Part shown: positions 11,636-23,890 of the stretch, piece by piece
How the letters are laid out: each line of letters starts with the position of its first letter
How positions within the stretch are numbered: the first letter of the stretch is position 1
Source: Sabellastarte sp. h YS-2021
Lineage: Eukaryota; Annelida; Polychaeta; Sabellida; Sabellidae
Direction: 5' to 3'
DNA length: 64,000 nt
Assembly: GCA_964017235.1 (NCBI GenBank)
Contig: OZ024930.1
Location: 149,978,221 to 150,042,220, forward strand
Translations under genes and position numbers: made by a program
Notes under the pieces: model-generated
The model's input: only the letters and a program-made list of their open reading frames with translations
Database searches by the model: none
What the model was told of the DNA's origin: nothing

Positions 11636-11859
11636 GCGATGATGGGGTGTTTTTGAAAAATGATTAAGGTTACCTTATCTAAAGCTTAAGGTCTCCGCAA
11701 AGTATCCCAAAAATTTTTCCTACCCCTATAGTTTTAAAGAAAGATAAGAAGGTAAGAAAAAATTGAAAGCCCAAGAAGTTATTCAAGGGAGACCATAATC
11801 CTGCGGCGGCGGTGATCAGTCGAACTTACATGAAAACAAATAAGCGTCCATGGTGGGCC
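11636..11859 (+). repeat. Flank shared with 44.5-44.7 kb, unknown nature
   Basis: This stretch follows the copy II hairpin and is repeated in reverse orientation after the copy III hairpin, with only a few mismatches by eye (for example AAGGTTACCTTATCTAAAGC). It has no reading frame that I recognise. It may be part of the LINE into which it runs. Confidence 0.8.
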
Positions 11860-12480
11860 GCTTAATTACCTCTTCACTGCTGAGGCAATTAGGAACCTTG
11901 TGTGGTTTAACTCTTTTTTGAGACTTATTCAGAGCACCTGTAAGATTTGCTTTGTTCAAATCATTAATCTCAAGCAACTAAAATGGTATCTTACACAAGT
12001 AGCTGCTCATATGGCTGCTAATACCTTAGTTGGAAGCTGACTTGCCCACTGGAATTCCTTGTTTAGGACTCTCTCTGCTGTTGATCTTCGAAGGCTGCAA
12101 TGTGTCCAGAACAGTTTTGCTAGGATCATTGCCAATACCACCAAGTATTCCCACATCACTCTTGCAAAAAAAGACTCTCCACTGGTTGCCTACTGAACAT
12201 CACTCTATGTAGGACTGCCAAGTTCCTACAAAGTAGTTGTTCTAACTATTTTGAACCTTTTCTTACACCTAAATACAGGTCTAACATAAATGATGTACAT
12301 TCAGCCACTTTTTGTCCTTGTTCAGAAAGAAGTCGAAAAGTTATCTCTTTGTAAAAGCTTACCCAAACTAATTTTTTTTGTTTCTTCCAGTGCTTTCTGG
12401 TCAATTGGTTATGGATCTCTGCTTTTCTGTGTGACACACCTTAGAGTCTGTCTTTAAGATAGAGATTAAATGCTATGAAA
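11860..12480 (+). pseudogene. CR1/L2-like LINE, C-terminal RT region
   Basis: Plus-strand frames read VAAHMAANTLVGS, then WNSLFRTLSAVDLRRLQCVQ followed by NSFARIIANTTKYSHITL, then HWLPTEHHSM. This follows the usual LINE order 'hA.v.SrLDYCNSLL.G....l.RLQ.vQN.aAR.i..T.k..HITP.lk.LHWLP'. Stops and frameshifts are present. The part up to 12078 is duplicated in reverse at 44274-44737. It may belong to the same insertion as the RT fragment at 6985-7800, split by copy II, but the order and spacing do not prove this. Confidence 0.75.
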
Positions 12481-13323
12481 GTACAGTTAGAACTAGAATT
12501 ATTTGTAAATTTTCATGTTGACGATTTACATAACACTTCCTCAGCATCTTCCCTTAAAAGGAGTCTTGTTCAGGAGCCAGATGATAGCAGCTAGACATGC
12601 CTCTGCCACTTATACCAACAGCAGCAAGATTATATCCTGAAGACACATCCCTCAAGTAGCCAGTCACAGCCCTTCAGCCTCATAGGCCATTCTCAAAGCT
12701 ATCAAGAAAGAATATTATCAGGTTAATGTCGTCATTTACAAATAGTTAGATTCTATTTCCACTAATCACAACTAGTAATAGTGTTCATTATTTTTCAGTC
12801 TACTCCTATTCCCTCCAATACCTCTGTTTTTTTCTAAATATAGTAACTTTTTACAAGGAAACAATTATATTAGACCGGTATATATATATGTATAATATCC
12901 ACAAACAAATACATTTTAGACCACAATGGGTGCCTCACTGGTTTAGGAGAGGGATCAGTTATCAAGAACCTGATGATGCAAGGATAAAATTAAATAAAAG
13001 TGAATATGAAGTGCCTTGTAAAGCTGACCCTAGATTGCACTCCGGCCATGCAATCAGACAATTATACCAATGAGAAAGATTCTGAAAATGATGCTGAGCT
13101 AGAAAAGGTCAATACTGAACTAAAAACTGATGGTCCTTCACCTGAAAAAAGAAACTTCATTGTGTTTGTGAACTATTTAATGACATTGTTCTCCGTTTGC
13201 TATATATATGTAACTTGTAATGTCAAGGTATATTAAAGTTTGCAAAGGCACATTGTAGTTGAGCAGCTGTGCAGAAATCATCATTCTCGGATTTGTCAGG
13301 TCACTCTCTCCATGGCACCTTAC
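12481..13323. other. Unassigned, weak plus-strand reading
   Basis: Overlapping plus-strand open frames near 12888-13236 include a hydrophilic stretch (NYTNEKDSENDAELEKVNTE, about 13060-13120). I cannot link them to a family or to convincing splice sites on both sides. This could be an exon of an unknown gene or a chance frame. Confidence 0.25.
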
Positions 13324-13434
13324 CTCAGGGTAATCTTCAACTAGCTTCCTGTTGGATCCCTGATTGATGATAGATATGGTTGACACAAAAAGCCTACTGG
13401 AACCAGGAGGCATAAGATCACCATTCACTGGCAG
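13324..13434 (-). CDS. Possible internal exon, unknown protein
   Basis: On the minus strand this 111-bp segment is open for 37 codons (LPVNGDLMPPG at the start, KLVEDYPE at the end). It is bounded by an acceptor AATAGCAG and a strong donor GAG/gtaagg. The acceptor is a tandem NAG type (TAG-CAG), so a 3-nt variant is possible. It is phase 0 on both sides. It lies downstream of the poly-Asn exon at 14541-14786, but that exon ends in phase 1, so they cannot be joined directly. I do not recognise the peptide. The evidence is splice signals plus an open frame only. Confidence 0.33.
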
Positions 13435-14540
13435 CTGCTATTATGGTTTGTATACAATGACAGGCTGCTGTAATTGATAATTTTGTCTTCTCTGACTTTA
13501 CTCTGACTGGTTAAGCTGCTATGTTTGCTGCACAGTCTTTGCCTCCTTGGCATTTGCTGCGGCTGCTGGTACTCAAACCCCTTTTTGTAATTGACTCTGG
13601 GCAAAGCGAAAAGGGGTCCAATGTAGTATAAAACGTGCTTCTCTGAGGCTGGTATGCTATCTGCTGGAATATCTGCTGAGAATGGTGGCTAGACATCTTA
13701 TTAGTGCCTTCATGGAGCAGTGTGATGATACTGCAAACCTCTACATTAAATGTGGCAAAGTCCTTCTCTATCCAGCTCCAATATCTGATTAACCAGTTCA
13801 TAAATGTTGCACTGGACTGCCTGGCTTATGCTTTGAGAACCGTATGTTACGGATGATGTGTGAGATGTCTAGCCCTGTGTCCTGTAACTATGAACTCCAA
13901 TCTCAGTTATAATGTTACAATCCTTTTTTGGAATCCAGACTTTTTCATTTTAAAGTGGCTTCAATCAGTCTTGTCAGTAGAGAAGATAATGCAGATGACT
14001 CATAACTGTGTATTGATTTATCTATTTCTCTTGGTAAAAATACCAAACTGCTCCAAAATTGTTTCTTTTGACAGGAACAATTGTTAGGCCATAACAAGGG
14101 TGAAAATAAGTCAAATACAGTCAAAAAAGAATATTCTTAACATAGTTATGATTTAACAAGATCCAAAACAAGGTGTCAAATTAGTCAGAGAGACTCAAAC
14201 AATTTTCTCAATGATCTTCATACGAGTTGCACACAAACTGCTATGCTTTTGCTTCCATATGATGATTACTGCAAGTCTGGCTCTTTAACAAGAAGAGCTG
14301 TTGATGAACCCCCTGAAAATTGGTGGAGCTGATATACAAAAGGATACACATGTACATGTACCTGAAGACCTGTCCATACAGGTCTTAAATGAATGCATCT
14401 TCTAAACTTGCTTGGGTGTGAAAAGAGGGATCTTTAAATTCTTTACTTCATAAATAAACTTCTACTCCAACAGAAGTTAAAGAATATCCTCTATGGCCTG
14501 AAGTGTTCATTGAATTGGTGTACTTGAGAATATTACCTAC
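13435..14540. other. Unassigned, overlapping minus-strand frames
   Basis: Two minus-strand frames between 13428 and 13801 are open for 70-100 codons and rich in Gln, Ser and His. One follows CACTAATAAGATGTCTAG, which looks like a branch point plus acceptor. The frames are mutually exclusive and neither matches the phase of the neighbouring exon candidates, so I do not call a gene. From 13860 to 14530 I see nothing. Confidence 0.3.
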
Positions 14541-14786
14541 CTAAACATGTTCCCGGGGGTATTGGACATTCTGTCTGAACATGTGGCTGACTAACAGGCG
14601 GCTCAGGTGTTACTCTGTCAGTTGTTTCCACAAGTGTACGTTCTACTGCAGGATTGTCTGCATTCATTTCTTCAACAGGAACTGGTATTTGTGGTAAATC
14701 AAATACCTCTGTGGAGAGGGTACTGTTGTACGGAGAAACCTCACTGTAATGGTTGTTGTTATTGTTGTTGTTCACATCAGAAGTAC
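14541..14786 (-). CDS. Probable internal exon with poly-Asn tract
   Basis: This minus-strand exon is 246 bp long, with acceptor CAATTTAG and donor TTTAG/gtaggt. It enters and leaves in phase 1. It encodes 82 residues. They open with TSDV and a run of seven Asn, pass through FDLPQIPVPVEEMN and end PIPPGTC. The composition is acidic and rich in Pro, Thr and Val, like a disordered or transactivation segment. The two alternative frames from the acceptor stop at once. It lies 12 kb downstream of the Rel-like exons on the same strand. Membership of that gene is possible only through at least one unseen exon, because the last Rel-like exon ends in phase 0. A (TTG)n microsatellite underlies the Asn run. 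Confidence 0.5.
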
Positions 14787-17700
14787 CTAAATTGAGACAC
14801 CAACACTTTAGACAAACAACAACCACAGCTCAGCATAATACTTCACCATGGCCAAACAAGAAGCAACATTGTGTGGAACCACACTGCCTGAGTATGTATG
14901 AAGACTGCAACATAACAAAGATATAAATCTCAATTTCAGAAACTTATTATAAATTTTACGTGCAGCAAATGAATGAGATACCCCTTATGTTTAGTTGAAT
15001 TGAACCCTACACAAATTAGTGAAAGCCAGATGAACAAATGTTCATTTGTTTAACCATTGTGTCATTGAGTCACCTGCTGAAGGCAGTAAACATGATTATA
15101 AAGCCATTTGGATGATGACTATTTATTGTTTCAATTGCAACTTTTGAGAATACAAAAATTAATTAAATTTTGTTACCTGCTTTACCTGAAGTACCACAAC
15201 CATATTCCAGGATACAGTTCAGATCCAATGAAGGTACTTGAAAAATACAAATATTCTTTATCCATTACAATTACTCTTTGTCTATAAATATTAAATATTA
15301 GTAGACATTGTCCTTTTTTACTTGCTGCAATAAACAAAAGGTTAAACCCAAACTGTGACATGTAAAACACTATAAACTTAATTATACTGTGCCCCAGAGA
15401 TCAGAACAAGTCCTTTAGCTACTTACATGCCCCAGACTCTATGTGTGATAACTATAAATATAATACAAGTGGAAAGTCAAAAAACTTTTGCAACTGGGAA
15501 ATGTTGAGAGGGCCACCCTTTAACCCCTTAATGCTGTAAATCAGTTGTTTCTCTTCAAAAAAAAAATATATCTTGGTGCAATCTAGACCCTGAAATTTTT
15601 ATGACTGGTGTAATACTATGGTTTACTTAGGACTAGATTACCTTCATTCAGAGTATATGTACCACAAGCATTGTTGCAATGGTAGGATTTGTCTATTACA
15701 AAGAAAATATAAAAAAAACCTTGAACAACCCTTACCCCTTGAAGAGTACTGCTTACATTTGATTCTACACAGAAACTTCAGAAATACACATAATGATGTT
15801 TCCACTACTGATATTTTGTATAATACATTTAAAGTCTAAGTATTTACAAAAAATATAGACTTGTTATTCCATATTTAAAATAAAAATATGATAACAAGAC
15901 CTGTTTCACCATGATGTCCAACCTGGCAGAATTCCCCTCTTCTTTTCAGTGTTGTCAAAATTAGGTCTTCAATACACTGAGACACTTTTCACGAGTGATC
16001 CATTCCCATCATCACAGAAAAAGGAATTGTTTATTTCATGTTACTTTTCAATTGCCATTTAGCCAAATGTTTTAATTAGCTATGTCTTATGAGAAGACTG
16101 ATAGAATAAATCAAGAAAAATTTGACAGTTTTCAAGTCAAAATCATGTAACATTTCTTTCTCTGCAATGCGAACCAAACAACATGATTATCTCAATGGTC
16201 TAACAACTTATATGCTTTTTTATTGTGTAAATAAGGTTACCTGGTGACAAGATTATTACTTGTGAGGAATTGGATTTTATCTAGTCGATTAAAGTGATCT
16301 ATTTCTAAAGACCAGGTTTCCCTTCTCTGTTTACACACCCCAAAATAACCCTGTTTTGAAATGGAGGATGCAAGATTCAGTCTGTGTGTAAATGTATCAT
16401 CACTATTGTGTTACTCTGGGTTGTTTCATTGCTACAACACTATAAGGATACTTTCTATGACATAAAACTAATGATGACAACTTTGATGCAATAGCTGTGT
16501 GAAAAACAAGTAGTAGTGGTATCTTAGTTGATGATCAACTTGGAGGTAAATTTAGAAAAAGTCTGAATCTCCTCTTTAAATTTTGCTATAAATTAATACC
16601 TGTGTAATTTAAGATATTTTTTATTCTAAGAATAAGTAAGTTATTGAATATGGGTAAGATTACTGCAGTGGATTTGTACATGTGGAAACTTTTCCATGAC
16701 TCACTGTGTGAACGATGGTTAGAAGTTTAATGAAGCCACCTTCCTGTTTGTGTAATGGTAGACTTTCTATGGTATCAGTTATGTGACATTATCATGCCTA
16801 CAGAGTTAAAAGAGCTTAATTTGGGCTAGCAGGATATTCAAGGGACAGACTTTTGTGTCTACTAATAGGGCTGTTGCAGTTTTCATTAAGTCTGAGTATG
16901 TCACATGCAAAATAAAAATCTCATTATCAAAGCTCATTAGCATAATTATTAATCACAGGAAAATGTGAGTGTTGTTGATGAGTATAAGCTTTTTATTTTA
17001 AATCCATTGATTATGCGAGTATTTTGTACTTCTATTTTGTGAAAATTTGAGTCACGTGTCAAATTATAGAAGGAAGCATTATGAATGTAAATGCAACAAA
17101 ATCTGAGTGAAAACATGCAATTCATTATTGTTAAATACAATCATAAATGATACCTACAACTCACCAACAGACATAAAATTACTTCAGGTCAGCTATTTAC
17201 CTTTCCAATGTTCTGTGAATGGCAATGGATCTCTGGTGAAATTACTACAGATTTACCAAAAGACTGATTTAATTTTTGGCATTTTAGAGGAGTTTAGAAG
17301 GTAATTTAATTTTTCATTCCCAGAATAACACTAAAAGAAAGGGTTTCAGCTGAAGTTATTTCATGATTAATTCTTTGTAACTTGTGCAAACTGACAAAAG
17401 AAATAGTTTGTGTATTTTAATTTCATTAATGCGGGTAGGTATATATGTTTAAAAATTAACATGATGTAATACAACTGCAACATATCTGATATACACACAA
17501 AAATTCAGACAAGTTAAGGTGGAGCCAACAATTGTTAAAGAAGAGTTTATCATCTATCACTGTCAGAATAAATGACTGCTATACCTTTGGCAAATCTGTA
17601 TAAAGAAACTCAGTGTATGAAGACCTTTTGTATAAAAACTAAAATGTAGCTTCAATATATACATATATATTATCAAACGCTATAAAAAAATCCAATGTAG

Positions 17701-18689
17701 AATCTATAGAATAGAATCATACGGTGCCGCTGTATGATTCATACATGGGACTTTCTAAAGACTTTGTTAATGAGTGGGAAAAATGACCTACAAATGTTTA
17801 TTGTTTACCTAGCAGTACAAGGGATGGGGTGGATGGTAGGGTTGGAGTCTGAGGTTGGCTGAGGTGGTGTATTGGGTTGGTTATCTTACTGCTATTAATA
17901 TATATAGTAAAAATATGGAAAGAATGGAGATGTCATCAATGATGATTGAAAAATACATTATCAACAAAGCAATGTGATTTCTGTATGTGTTTTAGTTTTT
18001 GACACAGACATCAGTGACTTGTATCCTCAGACTTCAGTTATCATGCGCCTAACAGAAAATTCAATAAAAAAATGAAGAACTCACCTGTCCTGCTTCGTTT
18101 TAACTGTTACAAACTACAGATACATAATTTTCCAGAGCATGTCAAAGTATCATCAAGAAAAAGTATTTGGACAAGATTTGGACATTTTTTCGAATCTGTC
18201 ATATCTGTTTTCACTGGAGAACAGATAACCTATAACTGTGAAGTTGTTTCTATGATTCATTTAATCTCACTCCAGAGTGAGACTTCACAGCAAGTATTAA
18301 GTAGTAGGTTTAATCATTTCTTAATCAATTAAAAATATGAGAAATCTGGAATGAAAATTTTAAGCTATTTATTTTTATTTTATTTTTTTTTTCACTTTTA
18401 AGATATGTATAACATTCAGTAATGAGACATGAGAGATGATCTATTTTTTATTAATATACCTTTTTCTATCAGATTTGTTGGCACCAACCTTAAAAATGAA
18501 CAGGATTTCTATTTGACAAGTAAACAAAGATTAGGTAGGTGCATAAAAGGAAGTACATGATAACTAGAAGTGACTGCTGATACACAGACACCAATGCTAC
18601 AACTGCATAAAAATATGTCAGCAAAATGGTAAGCTGACTTAAATTAAGACTAGCAATAAATTGACTGATCCCGGAATAAGTTGGCACAT
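14787..18689. other. AT-rich DNA, nothing recognised
   Basis: I find only short chance frames. One small hairpin at 17715-17740 (GAATCATAC.../GTATGATTC) stands out. No repeat family, exon or RNA gene could be supported. Confidence 0.5.
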
Positions 18690-18771
18690 AGCCTTAAAGA
18701 GGACAATTTCTACCCAATTATTGGCGAAATTGTCTGATTTTGCCCGGACCATACAAAAGATCAATCAATCA

Positions 18772-18855
18772 ATCAGTTATCCAAGTGCTTAATCTCTGTA
18801 GCTACGGATTCTAAGGCACACCATCCAGTTCGTAAGGCATAAATCATCAAGATGG
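18772..18855 (+). repeat. Dispersed repeat, copy 1
   Basis: Words such as CCAAGTGCTTAATC, GATTCTAAGGCACACCA and GTAAGGCATAAAT recur with small changes at 29718-29795. A (ATCA)n tract precedes this copy. The element type is unknown and only a fragment is shared. Confidence 0.65.
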
Positions 18856-19189
18856 CAGCTAGACTCTCAGTACAAACCACCTGAGTGTTTTAGCATTCAC
18901 CTGGTCCAGATAAATATAATCAGCCAAGAAAATTGTCATCCACGGAAATGTTACCAGGGACAATGCCAGTATTACTCCTCAATAACTGCACTGTCATAAA
19001 TGCTGTGGGGTAAAAACCATTCTCAGTTTTTTTTTTGTTTTCTTTTTTTGTTTTTTTTTCTTTTCTCTGATTTTGCAATTTTAAGATAATCAGAGAAGGA
19101 ATATGATGCTGATATAATGTGGAAAATGTAAAAAAGGTAAAAAAAATAATTTTAACTAGAGGATCACTTGCAAAAAAAGGTAATGTTTT

Positions 19190-20160
19190 TGCAAAGCAAA
19201 AACAAAGCATCCCACCATTTTTGGCGAAGCAAAAATTTTTGGAAAAGTGGGATGGCTCCTACGCAGTGATACCATATGGGTAAAAAATTAATCGAAATCA
19301 CTCTATCTTGTGTGGTTTTCAAGATATAAGCATTTTTGTGTTTTGCAATTTTTGCGAAAAATTTGAAAATTCAAAATGACTGCTATTTTTGGAGAGACAA
19401 AAATTTCAAAAATTGGGATGACTGCTCCGCAGAGACATCCTGTGGCTCAAAAATTTCATTAAAATCGCTCTATCTCACACGGTTTTCGAGATATAAGCAT
19501 TTTTGTGTTTTGCAATTTTTGCGAAAAATTTGAAAATTCAAAATGGCCATCATTTTTGGCGAGACAAATTTTTTTTTGAAAAGCATGATGGCTACTCTTC
19601 ACAGATATCTTGTGGATCCAAAATTTTGTCGAAATCCCTCTATCTAGCATGGTTTTTGAAATATAAGCATTTTTTATTTTTGCAATTTTTGCGAAAAATT
19701 CGAAAATTCAAAATGGCTGCCATTTTTGGCGACACAAAAATTTCTGAAAATTGGGATGGATACTCCTCAGAGATACCCTGAGGGTACAAAAAAATTTGTC
19801 AAAATCACTCTATCTCACACGGTTTTCAAGATATAAACATTTTTGTGTTTTGCAATTTTTACGAAAAATTCAAAAATTCAAAATGGATGCCATTTTTGGC
19901 GAGACAAAAACTTTTGGAAAATTGGGATGGCTACTTTGCATCAAAATCACTCTATCTCGAATGGTTTTCGAGATATAAGCATTTTTTGTGCATCTGAAAT
20001 TAAAAAACTCAATATGGCCACCATTTTTGGCGAGACATAATTTTTTTTGAGAATTGGGATGGCTACTCTGCACAGATATCCTACGGGTCAAAAATTTCAT
20101 CAAAATTGCTTTATCTAGCACAGTTTTCGAGATACAGGCATTTTTGTGTTTTCCTTATGT
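19190..20160 (+). repeat. Tandem array C, about 170-bp unit
   Basis: The anchor TCAAAATGG or a variant starts at 19371, 19538, 19708 and 19878 (steps 167, 170, 170), with a shortened unit at 20009. Each unit contains TTTTGCGAAAAATTTGAAAA, CATTTTTGGCGAGACA, GGGATGGCTACTC and CTCTATCTCACACGGTTTTC. The same unit type reappears in reverse order context at 42.8-43.0 kb inside Helentron-like copy IV. All open frames here are repeat by-products. Confidence 0.9.
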
Positions 20161-21094
20161 GGAAAATTTGTAATGATTAATTAATCATTAATTACTCAAC
20201 CATTTCTTAACCAATCAATGCCAAAATCTACTGATTTCCAGATTTTAACAGAATGAATGTATTTTCCAAGTTTCAGGTGAATAGATAAAATCCCTTTCAA
20301 GTTATCATCCGGAAAAGCTTGCCCATCGAAAAAAAGACATTTTTGGTCATGTGACCTCTCAGATTGGTTGAAATGTCACTGCAGAATATTAAAAAATTCC
20401 CCAGGGCTACTGTATACACCTGCAAATTTTGAAAAGAATCTGCCCAATGGTCACAGAATTATAAGGAAAACAAAATGCTGAGCCAGCGGAGCCGGCGGAG
20501 CCTGATTCCCTCCCATATACAAACAAGCATCCCTTGCAGGATGCTTAATTACATTGTCACAGCACATCACCTTGCAAAAAAAGCAGATCGAAAAATATTC
20601 TTTTTGAATTTCAAAGCAAGTAATATTGTTGCTAAAGTAAGGATATGCTGGCCCAATACTTTATAGTAGTGACTTGAATACCAGGTGTAAATATATATAG
20701 AGCAAATTTAAACCCATTTGTTAAAAATATTTTTGCAAAGTGGAAGTTCATGGACAATATCTGAGGTAAAGTATTGGTATTATAAATTCCTTTTTATTTG
20801 CATAACTTATCAGCAAACATACCTGTACATAACCATATTTTCAAAGTTTTGAAAGATATATACAGTGACACCAACACCACAATCACTTCATACATCCCAA
20901 TATTTAAATTTTATAACAAGTTTCCAAGCTTACACGACCCAAACTTAATCATTAATTCACATTTTGGCTTCAACTTGATGATTTACAGTTCATAAAGACA
21001 AAACTTCCCACTGTATACTGACAATATAAAGACTTTATGCAGATTTGAACACATTTTGGCATGGTTTTTCAGTTTTTTGTATTACTTGACTTTA
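20161..21094. other. Unassigned AT-rich sequence
   Basis: It follows array C. A palindromic AATGATTAATTAATCATT lies near 20172. No gene or known repeat is recognised. Confidence 0.45.
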
Positions 21095-21297
21095 TTACAA
21101 ATTAAAAGCTGTTTTCATTTTTTCACAAAGGCTACTGTGGAGTACTAGAGATACTTTAATGTCTGATAAATCATTACATGGATTCACTTGAAAGTTTTTA
21201 CTTTTCAATTTTGATTTATTACTATGAAAATGTACATCTTCTGAAACACCATCATTTTTAGCTAGAAATGTGTTTTCCAATGAGACAAGTGAACATT
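21095..21297 (-). CDS. Possible terminal exon with overlapping stop and poly(A) signal
   Basis: On the minus strand a strong acceptor (CACACAGGTTTTTTTTAG) precedes a 66-codon open frame ending in TAA. The first residues read CSLVSLENTFLAKNDG and the last MKTAFNL. It enters in phase 1, and the other two frames from this acceptor stop early. The stop codon is part of TAATAAA, so an AATAAA poly(A) signal begins inside the stop. The peptide is hydrophilic, Ser/Lys/Asn-rich and not recognised. It lies 5.6 kb downstream of the Rel-like exons on the same strand and could be a 3' end for that gene if an unseen phase 0-to-1 exon connects them. A chance frame is the main alternative. Confidence 0.42.
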
Positions 21298-21747
21298 CTA
21301 AAAAAAAACCTGTGTGAGGAAGCACTGTAACAGTTTTTCAAAGCTATGTAACAATACCTCCTTGTGATTACAACTTACATAGCAATTATACATATGTATT
21401 GTTTACACCACACCACATCTATGAGCCAAAAAATATGGAAAATGTGTAACAATCTTACTTTAGAAATGGATATCCCTCATATCTATTTTGTATACAGTTT
21501 GGAAGAGACAACCAACAGACAAAATGACCAAAGCCTAATACAAACAGTTTGTATACAGACTGATAATACCTGAGAATTTGTTGTCTAAATATGAAACTGC
21601 TGCAGTCTAAAGTTAACTGAAAATGTGCGTACACTGTTTTAATGTTAAAGGACAAATGAGGCCATCCATGCTCACAGAGGATTTTTTCCATTCAGAGGAA
21701 TATTTACTTAGCTACATATTATAGCTAAAGAGTACAAGTAATTCACA
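21298..21747. other. Unassigned sequence
   Basis: No repeat or gene is recognised between the possible terminal exon and the next TIR element. Confidence 0.4.
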
Positions 21748-22760
21748 GGCCAGATTCACAAAAGGTCTCTAATCGAAAACTCAGCCAATGGTCACCTTGA
21801 ATCTCAGACTTTCTTTTCAATGTAGACCAAGTTTCCGCCACATAGACACAGCTTGGAATTCACCATCAGTGAATGCCAGCTCAGAATAGAATCTCAAGTC
21901 TCAGACAAATCTGAGATTTCTAAGCAAGAACAGAATGCACTCTGAGCACTGTCTAAGCTGACATTTCTAGGAAGCAATTTTAAGTACATGTATTTGCTTG
22001 CACAGATAGGATTTAAAACTCTGCCCAAACTGAAACTGTTTTGTAACAAATCTGAGCACTCCTTAGTTCCTAAAGGGCAAAGACGGGACTAGAGACTGTT
22101 TCATGTCTTACTGTTTTCAATACATAAACAATTTTCAAAAACAATAAACTCGCAAAAAATCTACCCAACCTCAAAATTTTGCATAAAGAATCCAATTGGG
22201 TCAAAACAAGTTTGAAATCATTCTTTCTGATACTTTTAAGTTGTGATGCTATTTCTCACTACAAAGGTCAGAAGTGAATTTGAAAAATTATTTTAAATTT
22301 CAAAAAACATTAAATCACCAAAATGCAGGGCTCCAACTTACATAGTTTCAAACACTTCCAGGTTATCTGTATATCATATCACCCAAATCCCTTCCATAGG
22401 TTGGAAAATTGCAAATTAGAGAAATTTAAGCTAAAATATAATGAACAAAATGACTAAGATCCAGAGCTTTAAGTCACACTAGATAATGTATGTACTACCA
22501 ATGTACTATCTACATGCAAGTTTTCAGAAAAATCACTTACTTTGGACGGGGAAAAGAACTAAAAGAACAAAATGAACAGTTATCAGAGCCAGGAATAAGG
22601 AAAACAGATGAGACTTGCATATCTGCAGTTGTAGAGAAGAAGCTGACAATTTGTGTGCAGATACTAAGACCACAAGACCATGATAATATGTTAGTGAGTT
22701 TGCCTGATAATATGAAAGAAAACACAAATTTGAGATTTAGGACCTGTAGTGAATCTGGCC
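21748..22760. mobile_element. TIR-bounded element, about 1.0 kb
   Basis: The left end reads GGCCAGATTCACAAAAGGTC. The reverse complement of the right end reads GGCCAGATTCACTACAGGTC. These are terminal inverted repeats with two differences in 20 bp. Inside, 22490-22760 is open on both strands: plus gives a hydrophilic stretch with RGKELKEQNEQLSEPG, and minus gives PGSDNCSFCSFSSFPRPK before gtaagt. Neither is recognised and they cannot both be real, so no gene is called. GGGCC-type ends with TTCAC recur elsewhere in the window (32.07, 39.51, 41.46 and 52.38 kb). Confidence 0.5.
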
Positions 22761-23539
22761 CTCAGCTTCTGCCATTCTACTGTCAACTTTGACAATGGTA
22801 TTTTGGGGCCAGGAGGCCTACATAGTAACAAAGCATAAGGATAATACATCAAATCTCTCATATACATTACCATCATGTGAATACAGGTATATTTCATGCA
22901 CAATGTTGAAATACCTTCAGAATCTTGTCAATAATCTATTATTTTCAAACACTAATGAGATATATCAACCTATATAAATTACACCCCTTCCTGATAGACA
23001 TGCAAATGTAAGATGTTTAACATTTACTTAAATTAAAAGTGAAGCAGTTTGTTTAGAAATGTCTGGCTAAGAAGGGTTCTATAGAGAATGCTCAGGTATA
23101 ATTTAACACGACACCATTTCCCAAATTACTGTGTCTTTAATGTTGCACTTCATTTCTTTAAAATTCAAAAACTTACAGAACATAACTGTCTGGAATCATA
23201 TTTTTGAATCCCTTGATGACACAGGAGCTTTTTTATCATTCCAACTTTGAAACCCATTTTCCTCTGATAATGTTATATCATAGACTAAGATTTATTATTG
23301 CCAAAAACAAGGAAAATTCTAGACAAAGGAAAAACTTTGTAATATAACAAATATGGTTAAACAGTGGCTTTACAAGAATACAAATATTTCATGCAGCAAC
23401 TCTTGGTAATGATAGATTTTCTGCCATATTGTTATCAAACACAGTAATCTACTCTAAATCTAATCTAATCTACTGTTTTGCAGGTGATATACCTTCCACA
23501 GAGGGGAGAAGTTGGGGAGCAAATACCAAGTGGGGAAAC
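22761..23539. other. Unassigned AT-rich sequence
   Basis: No exon, repeat family or RNA gene is recognised. Confidence 0.45.
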
Positions 23540-23890
23540 TTAATTTGAAGAAGTCAGTCTTAAGATGCTTCTTGAAAGTTATTACAAAAGAACTATTTCT
23601 TATGTTTAGAGGGACTTAGTTCCAGACAGTAGCTCCATAGTGGCTGAAAGACTTAGAAAAATGTCTGTGGGCTTTGTAAACCCTATAGTCAAAAGATGGG
23701 ACCTGAAGGAACTTACATTTCAGGTAATTATATCTTGTATACTGAGCACTTTCTGAATAACCCAATATTAAAACTGTGCCCAATGTTTTACTGGAATTCA
23801 GCTGAATTAGATCCAGGTCAATGGTGTACCCATGGATATTAGTAGGAAAAGTAACATTCTGAAGTACCCCGGTAAGTAAAAGCACTCAAG
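23540..23890 (-). pseudogene. LINE 3'-end fragment (RT C-terminus)
   Basis: The minus-strand frame contains LKCKFLQVPSFDYR and HRHFSKSFSHYGATVWN. The second matches the conserved CR1/L2-like ending 'RSFS..AP.LWNSLP'. A related copy at 32005-32400 reads PKCKFLHAPLF and FSHYAPALWNS at the same places. Stops and frameshifts surround it, so it is a dead fragment. It may extend towards 24.7 kb on the minus strand, where a long open but unrecognised frame lies. Confidence 0.68.

Noticed and set aside
19336..20121. Several 60-90 codon frames in array C
   Set aside because: These are by-products of the 170-bp repeat. Frames shift between units and both strands are open.
22490..22792. 100-codon plus-strand frame with hydrophilic, protein-like composition
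   Set aside because: The minus strand is equally open with its own splice-like signals, and the segment reaches into the right TIR of a mobile element. Without homology I could not choose a strand.
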